This document shows positions 26,376 to 35,257 of a stretch of DNA of 56,573 nucleotides, piece by piece (within the stretch, counting starts at the first letter, position 1; each line of letters starts with the position of its first letter). Source of the stretch: Bacteriovoracaceae bacterium (GTDB lineage: Bacteria > Bdellovibrionota > Bacteriovoracia > Bacteriovoracales > Bacteriovoracaceae). A model generated the notes under the pieces. That model worked only from the letters and a program-made list of their open reading frames with translations, was not told the DNA's origin and did no database searches. The stretch spans positions 1 to 56,573 of the forward strand of contig CANHIY010000005.1 in assembly GCA_947461175.1 (NCBI GenBank), in the 5' to 3' direction. The translations under genes and the position numbers were made by a program.

Positions 26376-27206
26376 ATGGGCTTAAGAATCAACACCAACA
26401 TTGCCTCTCAAGAGGTACAGCGAAACCTGAGGACGAGTAACTCTCTCCAGGAAGCTGAGTTTTCAAAACTGTCTTCTGGTAAAAGGATTAATAAATCTGC
26501 AGATGATGCTGCAGGTTTAGCAATCGCTAACAAGCTCGAAGCAGAGACCAGAAGCCTTCGTATGGCAACAAGAAATGCCAACGATGCCATCTCAATGGTT
26601 CAGACCGCCGAGGGAGGTTTGAACGAGACCAGTAACATCCTCACAAGACTTCGGGAGCTCTCTATCCAGTCTGCTTCCGATTCTATGAGTGACCAGGACC
26701 GTGGTTATCTCGCCCTAGAGTATGATCAATTGGTTCAGGAAGCTGACCGTATTTCAAAAGTCACTTCTTTTAACGGACGCCAGCTATTAAGTGGTAAAGG
26801 TGAAGTGCTTCAGTTCCAAGTGGGAGCATTTAGTGGGGATGACAACTTAATTGAAATTGATTCAAGCTTGTCTGATTCCTCTGCTGAGAGCCTTGGTATA
26901 GCTGGTTCAAATGTAAGAGATAAATCAGATGCTTTAGATAATTTAGAGCGCATTGATAATGCTATTGGAAAAGTCAGCGCTTATAGAGCTAGTTTTGGTT
27001 CTTTGCAATCAAGATTAGGCACAACAATTAATAATTTAGATGTGGCTATTGTCAATCAGGAGTCTGCACGTTCACGTATCCAAGACGTTGATGTCGCAGA
27101 ATCCGCTGCAAAACTTGCCTCTGCTCAAATCAAAGTAGCCGCAGGTGCAGCTACTTTGGTGCAAGCTAACGCCATTGGTAATTCTGCCCTGAGGTTAGTT
27201 GGTTAA
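26376..27206 (+). CDS. fliC: Flagellin
   Basis: Filament subunit, 276 residues. The conserved N-terminal D0/D1 (MGLRINTNIASQEVQRNL ... LSSGKRINKSADDAAGLAIANKL) and C-terminal D1/D0 (IQDVDVAESAAKLASAQIKVAAGAATLVQANAI) are joined with almost no variable D2/D3 region, giving a compact flagellin. Only one flagellin gene is seen in the window; the organism may have more. Codon use is more optimised than in neighbours, fitting high expression. It has a sigma-28 promoter, strong AAGGAG site and its own terminator, so it is a monocistronic unit. Confidence 0.96.
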   Translation: MGLRINTNIASQEVQRNLRTSNSLQEAEFSKLSSGKRINKSADDAAGLAIANKLEAETRSLRMATRNANDAISMVQTAEGGLNETSNILTRLRELSIQSASDSMSDQDRGYLALEYDQLVQEADRISKVTSFNGRQLLSGKGEVLQFQVGAFSGDDNLIEIDSSLSDSSAESLGIAGSNVRDKSDALDNLERIDNAIGKVSAYRASFGSLQSRLGTTINNLDVAIVNQESARSRIQDVDVAESAAKLASAQIKVAAGAATLVQANAIGNSALRLVG

Positions 27207-27238
27207 TGAGAATTTGGAAGTGTTGCTGTTTTAAGCCC

Positions 27239-27274
27239 AAAACCTTCCGGTCCTAACCGGTCCGGAAGGTTTTT
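27239..27274 (+). terminator. Rho-independent terminator of flagellin
   Basis: AAAACCTTCCGG (27239-27250) pairs perfectly with CCGGAAGGTTTT (27262-27273), an 11-base loop, and the stem runs into TTTTT. A strong 12-bp GC-cored stem, as expected after a highly expressed gene. Confidence 0.9.
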
Positions 27275-27336
27275 ACGGAGTCTAGGCTTTGGATAATCAT
27301 AATAAACTCATGAAGATTCAAGACGAGGGTATCATC

Positions 27337-28041
27337 ATGAACCTTTTGTCAGGGGCAAATATTCGCAAATCGGAAGTGTTTGTCTGGAAGTTTTTTGGAA
27401 ATACCAAGCATATTGGGCAAGTTCGAATTGAGTATATGAGAAAAAACCGCAAGGATTTTTGTATTTCGCCCATTGAGGGGCAAGAAAAAATAGTTCATGA
27501 ATTAATATATCTTCAGGATTGGGTAGATCTTTATATTCCTGAATCCCTCGCTCTCCTAAGATGTAGTTTAAAGTCGATTGATTCACCACAAAGGTATTTT
27601 TTAAAGATTCCAATTCTTGCAGGTCAGGTTGAGAGAAGAAAGAGCCTAAGGTTACATGTTCATGAGTCCTCTGAGGTCAAGCTCACATTTTCTAAATCGG
27701 TGACCATGTTAAATACAATGAGTCAGCGTTTTACCAAGGATTGTTTTGATCTAAGTTCTGGTGGTTTTTCTTTTCTAGTATCTAAAATGGAGCTTAAGTT
27801 TTTTCAAGTTAACGATTCCATACAGTCCATGGAAATTAAGACCAAAGACTGGATGACGGTAGTTACTTCTTCTATCAGAAGTATATTGGAGGTAGAGCCT
27901 GATGAATTCAATAACCTCCCCTATAAGGTTTGGAGAATTAATTGTGCCTTTACTTCTATTGATAAAAACAGCCAAAAGTATCTTGAAAAATTCATTTTTG
28001 AGAGGATAAAGAGCGATCTTAGTGATATAAGTGATGCGTGA
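27337..28041 (+). CDS. PilZ-domain protein (putative c-di-GMP receptor)
   Basis: 234 residues from the ATG at 27337, chosen because GACGAGGG lies seven bases upstream (27322-27329); in-frame TTG 27289 and ATG 27310 lack ribosome sites. The C-terminal half is a PilZ domain: E-R-R-K-S-L-R (RxxxR at about 101-105) and D-L-S-S-G-G (DxSxxG at about 138-143), the two c-di-GMP-binding motifs. The N-terminal half is a beta-rich domain that could be YcgR-like. Placed after flagellin, it may act as a motility brake, but that is inferred. Overlaps the next gene by four bases. Confidence 0.8.
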   Translation: MNLLSGANIRKSEVFVWKFFGNTKHIGQVRIEYMRKNRKDFCISPIEGQEKIVHELIYLQDWVDLYIPESLALLRCSLKSIDSPQRYFLKIPILAGQVERRKSLRLHVHESSEVKLTFSKSVTMLNTMSQRFTKDCFDLSSGGFSFLVSKMELKFFQVNDSIQSMEIKTKDWMTVVTSSIRSILEVEPDEFNNLPYKVWRINCAFTSIDKNSQKYLEKFIFERIKSDLSDISDA

Positions 28042-28772
28042 GTAAGATTGTTGCAATTTCTGATGTTCATATCAAACGCCCTGGAGATGATGGCGATCGT
28101 TTGTTATTAAGTTTTTTCTCTCATCCTCTTGTGGCATCTTCTGATGTTATCGTACTTTTAGGTGATATTTTTGACCTAATGTGTGGACCACATCAGGAAT
28201 ACTTGAAGCTGTATCAGCACCAATTTCAAAAAATAACTGATCTTCATAAGAATGGTAGAAAAATTTATTTTTTTGAAGGTAACCATGATGTCCATTTAGA
28301 AAAGTTGTTTAAAAAAATCTGGAAAAATGATGAAATAATACTTTCTCAAAATCCGATAGTAGAGATAATAGAAGGAAAAAAATATCTTTTCTCCCACGGA
28401 GATGAATACGATATTGAGAACCTTGGCTACCACAGGTACCTCTCTTTTATTAGGTCAGCCCCCTTAAAGTTTATTGCAGATAATATAATGCCCTATGGGC
28501 TCCTCTCCTATTTGGGAGAAAGAGCTTCTAAGTTATCAAGAAAAAATGGTTCAAGGTCGTTTGATGCTGAAGTCGTTAAAGATAAGTTTCGCTTAGGAGT
28601 CAGTAGGATTACTCGAGGAGATTTTGATTTTGTTTTGGGCGGCCATAGTCACGTAAAAGATCAATTTGTTTTGCCAGGGACTAACTCCCTCTATGTGAAT
28701 AATGGCTATGCACTTCAGAGTAAAAGTTTTATTTACATAGAGAACCACAGCCTACAGTTTGTGAAATTATAA
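28038..28772 (+). CDS. LpxH-like metallophosphoesterase (UDP-2,3-diacylglucosamine hydrolase family)
   Basis: 244 residues, calcineurin-like fold with all metal motifs: ISDVHI, LLGDIFDL, FEGNHDVHL, FSHGDEYD, and GGHSHV. Length and layout match LpxH, which cleaves UDP-diacylglucosamine to lipid X in lipid A synthesis. Closely related LpxH2-like enzymes exist, so the substrate is not certain. GTG start overlapping the PilZ stop by four bases. Confidence 0.8.
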   Translation: MSKIVAISDVHIKRPGDDGDRLLLSFFSHPLVASSDVIVLLGDIFDLMCGPHQEYLKLYQHQFQKITDLHKNGRKIYFFEGNHDVHLEKLFKKIWKNDEIILSQNPIVEIIEGKKYLFSHGDEYDIENLGYHRYLSFIRSAPLKFIADNIMPYGLLSYLGERASKLSRKNGSRSFDAEVVKDKFRLGVSRITRGDFDFVLGGHSHVKDQFVLPGTNSLYVNNGYALQSKSFIYIENHSLQFVKL

Positions 28773-28847
28773 CTATCACAATTGAATTTCCAGGGTTGGT
28801 GTTCCAAATACCAAGCTTTAAATTTTGAAAACTTAAGTTAGATTGGT

Positions 28848-30476
28848 TTATGATAGTTGAGTCATTGTCCTCACCTCTTCAGTTATTTTTTTTCCTAAAA
28901 CAACTCTAATTTTAGACTCTGTTCTTGCCTCTTCATTTTTTGCCTCAATATCTTTGTTAACGATGATCAATGATTCTGCGAATTGAGCGATTTGAGGAAG
29001 ATGGGTGATTGCAATGACTTGCCCATGTAGTGCAACCTCGGTAAGTGCTTTTCCGATACAGTTTGCTGTTTCTCCTCCGATGCCGGTATCTATTTCATCG
29101 AAAAGAAAAATGCTGATGGAGTCCTGAGCGCTGGAGATTTGTCTCAGGCTTAGTAATATTCGAGAGAGTTCTCCACCAGAGGCGATATCTTTGATCTTAA
29201 AGAAGCCTTCACCAGGATTAGTTTCAGCAATGAAGTTTATTTTAGAAATACCATTTTCTGATAAGTGTTCTAACTCCTCAATAACAAGCTTAATGGTGGC
29301 ACCAGTCATTTTTAAATTACGTACTTTTTTTGTGATCTCGTTTGCAAGTTTTTCTCCAAATGTAATTCTGTTGAGGTGAATATTTTTTGCCATTACCATA
29401 AGACTTTTTTCAATTGAAATAATTTTAGTGGAGATATCCTCAAGGTTTATTTCTAAAGATTCGAGGAATTTCTTTTCATTTAAGAAATCAATTTGAGTTT
29501 GAAGGATCGATTCAATAGAACCACCAAATTTTTTTTTGATTCTTTGATAGTTATCGATTCGTTCTAGTATCTTTTCTAGCTCATCCGGTTCTATCTCAAG
29601 GTTCAATTTTTTCTCAATATTGGAAAGAAGAGATTGAACCTTATCTTCAATCTCTAAAAGTAAATCCGAAAAATCTTCAAAGATATCAGAATTTTTTTTA
29701 AAGAGATGACCTAAGTGCTTAAATTGCTCTACCACTCCTGGTTTGTCCTCGTCTCCTTCAAGACAGCTTTTCGCCTGATAACAAATTTTTTGAGTTTTTT
29801 CTAAGCCCATCATGAGTGTTTTTTTTCTTAAAAGATGTTCCTCATCCGGAGTGGAGGGGTTGAGTTTTTCAATTTCCTCGAGTTGATAATTAAGATAATC
29901 AATTCTTTGATTCCTTGAATTTTTTGATTCCAATAATTGCTCAATTTCTTTTTTAAGTTTTTTGAATTCACTAAGTTTCGATTGAAATTGAATGACTTCA
30001 TGACCTTGTTTTGCAAATTGATCTAAAAGATGGATTTGGTAATGATCAGAAAGAAGTTTTTGATTTTCAAATTGTCCAACGAGATCAATAAATTTTCTGG
30101 AGAAGGTGGATAAGAAGTTTACCGTGCATGAAAGATGATTGATATAATTTTTCGTATTACCATTTCTATAAATTAGTCTTTTTATGACAATTTCTTTTTC
30201 CTCTATCGGAAAACCTTCAGTTTCAAGAAATGATCTCACGTTTTCGTCTTCGCAATAAAAAGAAGCCTCTATGAGTGAATATTCGGTCTCTCTTCTTACG
30301 ATTTTTTTGTCAGCTCTTGCACCCAGGATGAGTTGCAAAGCATCCAAGACGAGACTTTTACCTGATCCTGTTTCACCAATAATTGCATTAAATCCTTGCT
30401 TGAAATCGATTGATTGATTTTTGAATGTTGCAAAATTTTGAATAATAAGTTTTTTAAGATGGAAATCATTTGCCAT
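28848..30476 (-). CDS. recN: DNA repair protein RecN
   Basis: SMC-like ATPase in double-strand-break repair. 542 residues: Walker A G34-E-T-G-S-G-K40-S, long coiled coil in the middle (about 150-365) interrupted by a hinge-like region, then ABC signature ASGGELSRILLSLR, Walker B FLFDEIDTGIGG and ITHLPQIAQFA. All motifs are intact. It has its own candidate promoter (30510-30537) although it lies only 80 bases from nadK. Converges on the LpxH-like gene. Confidence 0.95.
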   Translation of the reverse strand: MANDFHLKKLIIQNFATFKNQSIDFKQGFNAIIGETGSGKSLVLDALQLILGARADKKIVRRETEYSLIEASFYCEDENVRSFLETEGFPIEEKEIVIKRLIYRNGNTKNYINHLSCTVNFLSTFSRKFIDLVGQFENQKLLSDHYQIHLLDQFAKQGHEVIQFQSKLSEFKKLKKEIEQLLESKNSRNQRIDYLNYQLEEIEKLNPSTPDEEHLLRKKTLMMGLEKTQKICYQAKSCLEGDEDKPGVVEQFKHLGHLFKKNSDIFEDFSDLLLEIEDKVQSLLSNIEKKLNLEIEPDELEKILERIDNYQRIKKKFGGSIESILQTQIDFLNEKKFLESLEINLEDISTKIISIEKSLMVMAKNIHLNRITFGEKLANEITKKVRNLKMTGATIKLVIEELEHLSENGISKINFIAETNPGEGFFKIKDIASGGELSRILLSLRQISSAQDSISIFLFDEIDTGIGGETANCIGKALTEVALHGQVIAITHLPQIAQFAESLIIVNKDIEAKNEEARTESKIRVVLGKKITEEVRTMTQLS

Positions 30477-30509
30477 ACGTATACTCTCCGTATCTTTGGT
30501 GATACTCTT

Positions 30510-30537
30510 ATGTTACGGACTATTTACGTACGGTCAA
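30510..30537 (-). promoter_or_regulatory. Candidate recN promoter with an 11-bp-spaced CGTAA repeat
   Basis: Reading the minus strand: TTGACC (30537-30532), 16 bases, TAACAT (30515-30510), a good sigma-70-type match. Inside it CGTAA occurs twice with starts 11 bases apart (30528-30524 and 30517-30513), one helical turn, as expected of an operator. It does not match the TTAC-N3-GTAA LexA box reported for Bdellovibrio. Confidence 0.45.
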
Positions 30538-30556
30538 TTGTGAATTGCGAAATCTT

Positions 30557-31465
30557 CTAATCTTTTTTATTAGTGAGAAACTTATCTCTGATAGTTTCAA
30601 AGTAGAAACGATCGGGGTTTCTTATCAGAGAAATCTTTTTCATTTTTGAACTATTTATGAGTACCTGATCTTGCTCGTCGATATTAATAGCTACCTGCCC
30701 ATCAATAGTTAGCGTCATTGAGTGATGTGGGGGGAGAATCTTCAAACTTATGGGGTTTGTGTCGGGTACAACAAAAGGTCTATGAATTAAAGAGTGTGGA
30801 CAAATTGGTGTTAATATCAGGCAATCCACGTCAGGATGAACGATCGGGCCCCCTGCCGCCATGGAATAGGCAGTAGATCCCATAGGAGTAGAGATGATTA
30901 TTCCATCTCCTGCCAAGTTATAGATATGTTCAGAATGATATTCAGCTCTGATATAAATCATTCTTGCGATGTCATTTTTAGCAAGAACCGCATCATTAAA
31001 AAAATAATCTTGAAAATGTAACAAACCCTTACGAATAATTGAAACATGACAAAGTGGTTTTACAGTGACTTCAAAATTTCCCGCAAGTATTTCGCTTAGC
31101 TTATCAAAATACTCGTTCTGATTGAATTCTGTAATAAATCCAAGCCGTCCTAGATTAATTCCAAGAACAGGTATTTTTCTGTTTATGCGTCGACAAACAC
31201 CAATGAGGGTTCCATCTCCGCCTAAAGAAATCATTACATCTACCTTGTTATGGAACTTAGTTGAACTCCAAAAAGAAAGGGATTCAGTTGATTTATTTTT
31301 AAAAAACTTATGAACTCTTTCTTGCTCATCAATTTTAAATACGACTTGTTTTTGTCTTTTTAAGAGCCAAGCACATAAATTTGGTAGAAGTCTATAAAAC
31401 TCCGGGGTGGAATTGGGTTTAAGGGTAATGCCTACAATTTTAATGTTTTTGTTTTTTTTTATCAT
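30557..31465 (-). CDS. nadK: NAD kinase
   Basis: Phosphorylates NAD to NADP. 302 residues with the family motifs GGDGTLIGVCRR (GGDG), GINLGRLGFITEF, FFNDAVLAK (NE/D motif as ND), the LAGDGIIISTPMGSTAYSMAAGGPIVHP block, and a C-terminal TIDGQ. Preceded by the receiver gene with one base between, so cotranscribed with the flagellar and signalling genes upstream. nadK next to recN is a frequent gene order. Confidence 0.95.
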   Translation of the reverse strand: MIKKNKNIKIVGITLKPNSTPEFYRLLPNLCAWLLKRQKQVVFKIDEQERVHKFFKNKSTESLSFWSSTKFHNKVDVMISLGGDGTLIGVCRRINRKIPVLGINLGRLGFITEFNQNEYFDKLSEILAGNFEVTVKPLCHVSIIRKGLLHFQDYFFNDAVLAKNDIARMIYIRAEYHSEHIYNLAGDGIIISTPMGSTAYSMAAGGPIVHPDVDCLILTPICPHSLIHRPFVVPDTNPISLKILPPHHSMTLTIDGQVAINIDEQDQVLINSSKMKKISLIRNPDRFYFETIRDKFLTNKKD

Positions 31466-31466
31466 T

Positions 31467-31826
31467 TCATTCCACCATAATTTTTAAGGCTTGTTCAAGA
31501 TCATCAAATGGCTTATTTAGAAGGCGGCATTGATAGGAGTTTGCCCTGTTGAGTACTTGAGGTGAGTTGTAAGCTGTCATGATAATAAATTTTGAGGAAA
31601 TTTCTTTTGGACGATACTTTTTTTTAGACTCCTCAATAACATCAAAACCAGAAATATCCTGGAGCATCAAATCGCAAATAATTCTGTCATAATCGTGATT
31701 TAATATGAATTCAATTGCTTGTTTACCGCTCGCTGAAACGTCAATCTCGAAACCGCGTCGCTCAAGCAGTTTTTTCAAAGATTGCTGAATTAAGATTTCA
31801 TCTTCAATGATTAAAAATTTTTTCAT
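31467..31826 (-). CDS. Single-domain response regulator (CheY-like receiver)
   Basis: 119 residues, receiver domain only: acidic pair E8-D9, phospho-acceptor D52 in IICDLML, Thr in FIIMTAY, and Lys in LLNKPFDD. No DNA-binding or enzymatic output domain. Overlaps the histidine-kinase stop as ATGA, so it is almost certainly that kinase's partner. It may act by protein contact or as a phosphorelay intermediate. Confidence 0.92.
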   Translation of the reverse strand: MKKFLIIEDEILIQQSLKKLLERRGFEIDVSASGKQAIEFILNHDYDRIICDLMLQDISGFDVIEESKKKYRPKEISSKFIIMTAYNSPQVLNRANSYQCRLLNKPFDDLEQALKIMVE

Positions 31827-33529
31827 GAAATTGGCAATGTTAATCTAAAGTGTGCTCCCGTAGGTTTATTATTAATCAAATATTCTAAATTACCACCCAT
31901 TTTTAATGCTAAATTTCTAGATAAGACTAACCCTAGTCCTGTTCCTTGTGACTTTGTTGTAAAAAATGGTTTGAAAATTTGTGAGCTTTGTTCAGTTGGT
32001 ATATTTGGCCCATTATCAATCATATCAATAAAAACCTCAGTGGATGATCTGCTAATCAAAATCTTGAGTTCTGGACGATAAACTTGAGATTTCATAGCCT
32101 GAGAAGCATTTACAATAAGATTAAATAAAATTTGAATGACAAATATTCCAGGAACATTAATTTGTAGTTCTTCAGTATTCATCCCGAAATTAATAATTTT
32201 TTTAATTTCTCTGCTCTCGCTCTTAGAAAGAACAATTGATTCTTCAATAATTTTTTTGATTGAAATCAACTTGGACTCATTCTGAATTTGGTATAAATTC
32301 GAAAAATTTTCAATAATTTTCTGGCTCCGGATAATATTTTTTTTAACCTCACCAATCAAAATGGAATTTGATTGGTCTAGACCTGATTGCTCAAAGAGTT
32401 CTGCACTTAGTTTAAGGCCAAAGAGTGGATTACTTAATTCATGCCTCAAAGTGTTGAGTAATTCACCGAGAAGTGAAATTCTTTGAAAATGAAAAAGATC
32501 AAATGCATAATGCCTTAATTCATCACAATCAAAAAGATCAATAATAAAATTTGATTTCACCCTTTTGTGGAAGAAGATGTCTTTGTCTGGGATATTGCTT
32601 ATATAAGAGTCACTTAAAAAATATGTTCCATTTTGAGTGTTTTTAATTCTGACTGGAATTGGAAAATCTTTCAAACAGGTCCTAAATTCAGAGATTTTTT
32701 TATCAGAAAATTCCTGTTCAATGAGCCGTTCAAAGTGCGGCTGTAGAAGATCAATGCAAGTTTCAAACAATTCGATCTCGTTTTTGCTGTAAGCCAAAAA
32801 ATCATTCCTCGAAACCATTGCTACAAGACTGTATTTTTTTGAAATGATTTCTTTTGCCAAGAAACTCCCATTGAATGGAAGATTAATTTTCATAAAATAC
32901 TCTGTTGAGAACGATTTTATTTTGGATTTCTTGACGGAATGAAAGAGGACGTTAAAGTCTTTTACCTCAATCAGTTTTTGTGTTTTTTCATCTCTCCATA
33001 TAACTCCAAAGAGTTTTGCCTTTGTTTGTCCCTTTAGATGTAAAACAAGCAGTGAGCTTTCAAATTTTTGTAAAAAAGGTACGTTGAGTAATTTTGACAT
33101 TAAACTATTTAAGCTTTGAGATTCTGATGAAATAGAATTAACTTTTTTTATAATTTCATCCCAAAGGTCTTTAAGGTTTTGATTGGTGTCAGAAGAAACA
33201 CTCGAGAAAATTTTTTTTTCTATGTTTTGTGTAGTTTTTAAAAAAGATTCAAAGGCATCCTGAGGGAAATGATTGGCGTTAGGTAGATTAATTTTAAGTA
33301 GCGAGAGGATGTTTTTTAGGAAGTAAGGAAATAATGTACGGTCTCCATCCGATGTCTCAAGGATTAATTGATGATTATTTTTTAGAAAGGATACATCTGG
33401 ATTTTTGTTGTTTAGAGGGAGGAAATTTAAGAAATGACACTCAGGGAAATCTGAAATAATTTGAGGATCGATAAAAATCGTTTTTCTTGAATCAATGTCT
33501 TCATTGAGAGCGCTGGGTTTATTGTCCAC
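31823..33529 (-). CDS. Sensor histidine kinase, soluble, with long N-terminal sensory region
   Basis: 568 residues with no clear membrane segment. The N-terminal ~350 residues have no recognised motif, though a GAF-like domain around 130-270 is possible. The kinase core follows: phospho-His in LRHELSNPLFGL (around 365), N-box LIVNASQAM, G1 DNGPNIP, F-box FKPFFTTK and G2 GTGLGLVLSR. All catalytic motifs are intact. Encoded between a flagellar operon and nadK, four bases overlapping its receiver. Signal unknown. Confidence 0.88.
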   Translation of the reverse strand: MDNKPSALNEDIDSRKTIFIDPQIISDFPECHFLNFLPLNNKNPDVSFLKNNHQLILETSDGDRTLFPYFLKNILSLLKINLPNANHFPQDAFESFLKTTQNIEKKIFSSVSSDTNQNLKDLWDEIIKKVNSISSESQSLNSLMSKLLNVPFLQKFESSLLVLHLKGQTKAKLFGVIWRDEKTQKLIEVKDFNVLFHSVKKSKIKSFSTEYFMKINLPFNGSFLAKEIISKKYSLVAMVSRNDFLAYSKNEIELFETCIDLLQPHFERLIEQEFSDKKISEFRTCLKDFPIPVRIKNTQNGTYFLSDSYISNIPDKDIFFHKRVKSNFIIDLFDCDELRHYAFDLFHFQRISLLGELLNTLRHELSNPLFGLKLSAELFEQSGLDQSNSILIGEVKKNIIRSQKIIENFSNLYQIQNESKLISIKKIIEESIVLSKSESREIKKIINFGMNTEELQINVPGIFVIQILFNLIVNASQAMKSQVYRPELKILISRSSTEVFIDMIDNGPNIPTEQSSQIFKPFFTTKSQGTGLGLVLSRNLALKMGGNLEYLINNKPTGAHFRLTLPIS

Positions 33530-33560
33530 AATATAAAGGTATTTATTTTATCTCTTCAAA

Positions 33561-34907
33561 TCAATAGATAATAACTTCATTTTTACTTATTGTTACTGAT
33601 AATAACTCCATAAGACCTTTTAAGGCCTGGTACTCCTCGGCGTAAATGAGATAATTGTTTTGTGAGTGTTCAATCAAAGATGTTCCGAGGTTTTGGTTTC
33701 GCCTTAAACGGTAAAAATCTAAAAATGGTCTTAATAGCCGATGTGATTTAGCAAGTTCAGTTGAAAGTGAATCGATGTCGAGTAATATTTTTATATTTTC
33801 TTCAATGATCTGAGGGTCCGCAGATGGAGATTTTGCCTGCTGATAGATGTGGTCTATAGAAACCATCGCATATTCGTAAATTCGTATTAACTTTTTTAAT
33901 GCTTCTGTATTTGATCGTATCAGACCTAGCTGACTTTCTGTACATTTCATAATTTCGAGATGTACATCACTCATGCTTAAGAGATAGTTCCATAGGATTA
34001 AATGTGATTGATAAAATGGGTAATTTCCATCGAGTGATCGTATGTTTTTTAAAAAAGAACCGTTGAAAATCTGATTGTCAATTTTGTAAATAGAAAAAGG
34101 ACCGTCGGTATTTGTTTTGTTCAAGATTTCATTTTCAATTGTTTTCAACAAAGGAGAAGACAAAAATGTCCCTCCGTTGGAGCTTATAATTAAATGATCA
34201 CCACTGTATGGTATTAGATTAAAACCTTGAAACGATGACGTTAGAAAAATAGATTTTCCTCCCGCTTCGCAAAACTGTAAAACTTCTAAGCTTGAGGGGC
34301 CTATGTAAAGTGTTCTTGATACATCCTCAATCAGGTCTACCTCAGATATATCTATGATTGGAATTGAAAGTTTTTGTGTTAATAATGTGATAAAAATCTC
34401 TTGTTCCTCGGGATTAAATACCTGAGGCAGGCTACTTCCGTAAGCTATTTGCTTGATTGGTAACCTTGGTGTGTTTTTGATTTCAAGGACAGACTTTATT
34501 CCAAGAATGTTTTTATAAATATCCCTGAGGTGAAAAGTGAGAAACGGAGCACCGTTCTTTAGCGTTAAAAGATAAGTTGTCCATAGATCTTCAACAGTCA
34601 GTTTGTTCTCTTTTCTTAAAGCCCCAACTTTGTGAGTAGACTTTACGATGTCTTGATAATCCCAGCTTTTTTCATTTAGTGAAAAATTTACAGATAAGTC
34701 ATAGTCCTTTGATAGTGCTTGAGAAGGGTCAGTGGTAAGACCTTTCATCAGCGGAATCATGCTATTTGAGATGGAATCAATTGATTTTTTTTCAGCCAAG
34801 ACCGTTAATTCAAAATCTTTCATTTGATAATTTAATTTCTCTAAGACTTGGAGAGTCTCAAATAGAAAGTATGGGTCGTCGAGCTGGATGATTAAAATTT
34901 TTTTCAC
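33561..34907 (-). CDS. Glycosyltransferase-9-like protein in the flagellar operon, function unknown
   Basis: 448 residues, not a named family to me. The start (KKILIIQLDDPYFLFETLQVLEKL) and the region TLYIGPSSLEVLQFCEAGGKSIFLTSSFQGFNLIPYSGD resemble the two halves of heptosyltransferase (GT9, GT-B fold) proteins, but the usual GDSGPMHLA acceptor loop is degraded. The C-terminal ~140 residues are helical. It lies two bases after the FliT-like gene, tying it to filament assembly. It might modify flagellin or be a non-catalytic scaffold; confidence in the fold is moderate, in the function low. Confidence 0.5.
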   Translation of the reverse strand: MKKILIIQLDDPYFLFETLQVLEKLNYQMKDFELTVLAEKKSIDSISNSMIPLMKGLTTDPSQALSKDYDLSVNFSLNEKSWDYQDIVKSTHKVGALRKENKLTVEDLWTTYLLTLKNGAPFLTFHLRDIYKNILGIKSVLEIKNTPRLPIKQIAYGSSLPQVFNPEEQEIFITLLTQKLSIPIIDISEVDLIEDVSRTLYIGPSSLEVLQFCEAGGKSIFLTSSFQGFNLIPYSGDHLIISSNGGTFLSSPLLKTIENEILNKTNTDGPFSIYKIDNQIFNGSFLKNIRSLDGNYPFYQSHLILWNYLLSMSDVHLEIMKCTESQLGLIRSNTEALKKLIRIYEYAMVSIDHIYQQAKSPSADPQIIEENIKILLDIDSLSTELAKSHRLLRPFLDFYRLRRNQNLGTSLIEHSQNNYLIYAEEYQALKGLMELLSVTISKNEVIIY

Positions 34908-34909
34908 GA

Positions 34910-35257
34910 CTATTTTACATCATTTAAATTGTAGACTTTAATATTGTCTTTTTGACGGACAGTTTGTTCAATTTCTTGCTTCAGTTTTGTTTGATATTCC
35001 TGTAGTTTTAGAATAAGTTTGTCGTCTAGTTTTTTAATGTATTCAATTTTTTTGTTTAAGTCAGACTTCTTTTCTTCATCTACTTCATCCCAGCTAACAC
35101 TCTTAGATATTTGATCAATAATTAAGAACAACCTGTCTCTATTTTCTGTAAAATCTTCAAGGTTAATATTTTCAAATAAATCACTCTTTAGAATTTCCTC
35201 AGTGACAATGATTGCTTTCAAGACAAATTCATCTAGGAGTTCAAGCATTTTATTCAT
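34910..35257 (-). CDS. FliT-like small helical protein (putative flagellar chaperone)
   Basis: 115 residues, all helical and highly charged (LLDEFVLKAIIVTEEILKSDLF ... NRDRLFLIIDQISK), with a coiled coil at about 70-105. FliT/FlgN chaperones are too divergent to prove by eye, but an NRDRLF segment and position directly after fliS, overlapping by one base, is where fliT usually lies. FliT chaperones the FliD cap and holds FlhDC or FliI in enterics. Assigned by context. Confidence 0.6.
   Translation of the reverse strand: MNKMLELLDEFVLKAIIVTEEILKSDLFENINLEDFTENRDRLFLIIDQISKSVSWDEVDEEKKSDLNKKIEYIKKLDDKLILKLQEYQTKLKQEIEQTVRQKDNIKVYNLNDVK

Noticed and set aside
30513-30528. Canonical TTAC-N3-GTAA LexA box upstream of recN
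   Set aside because: The two TTACG units are direct repeats, not the inverted arrangement that the published box needs.
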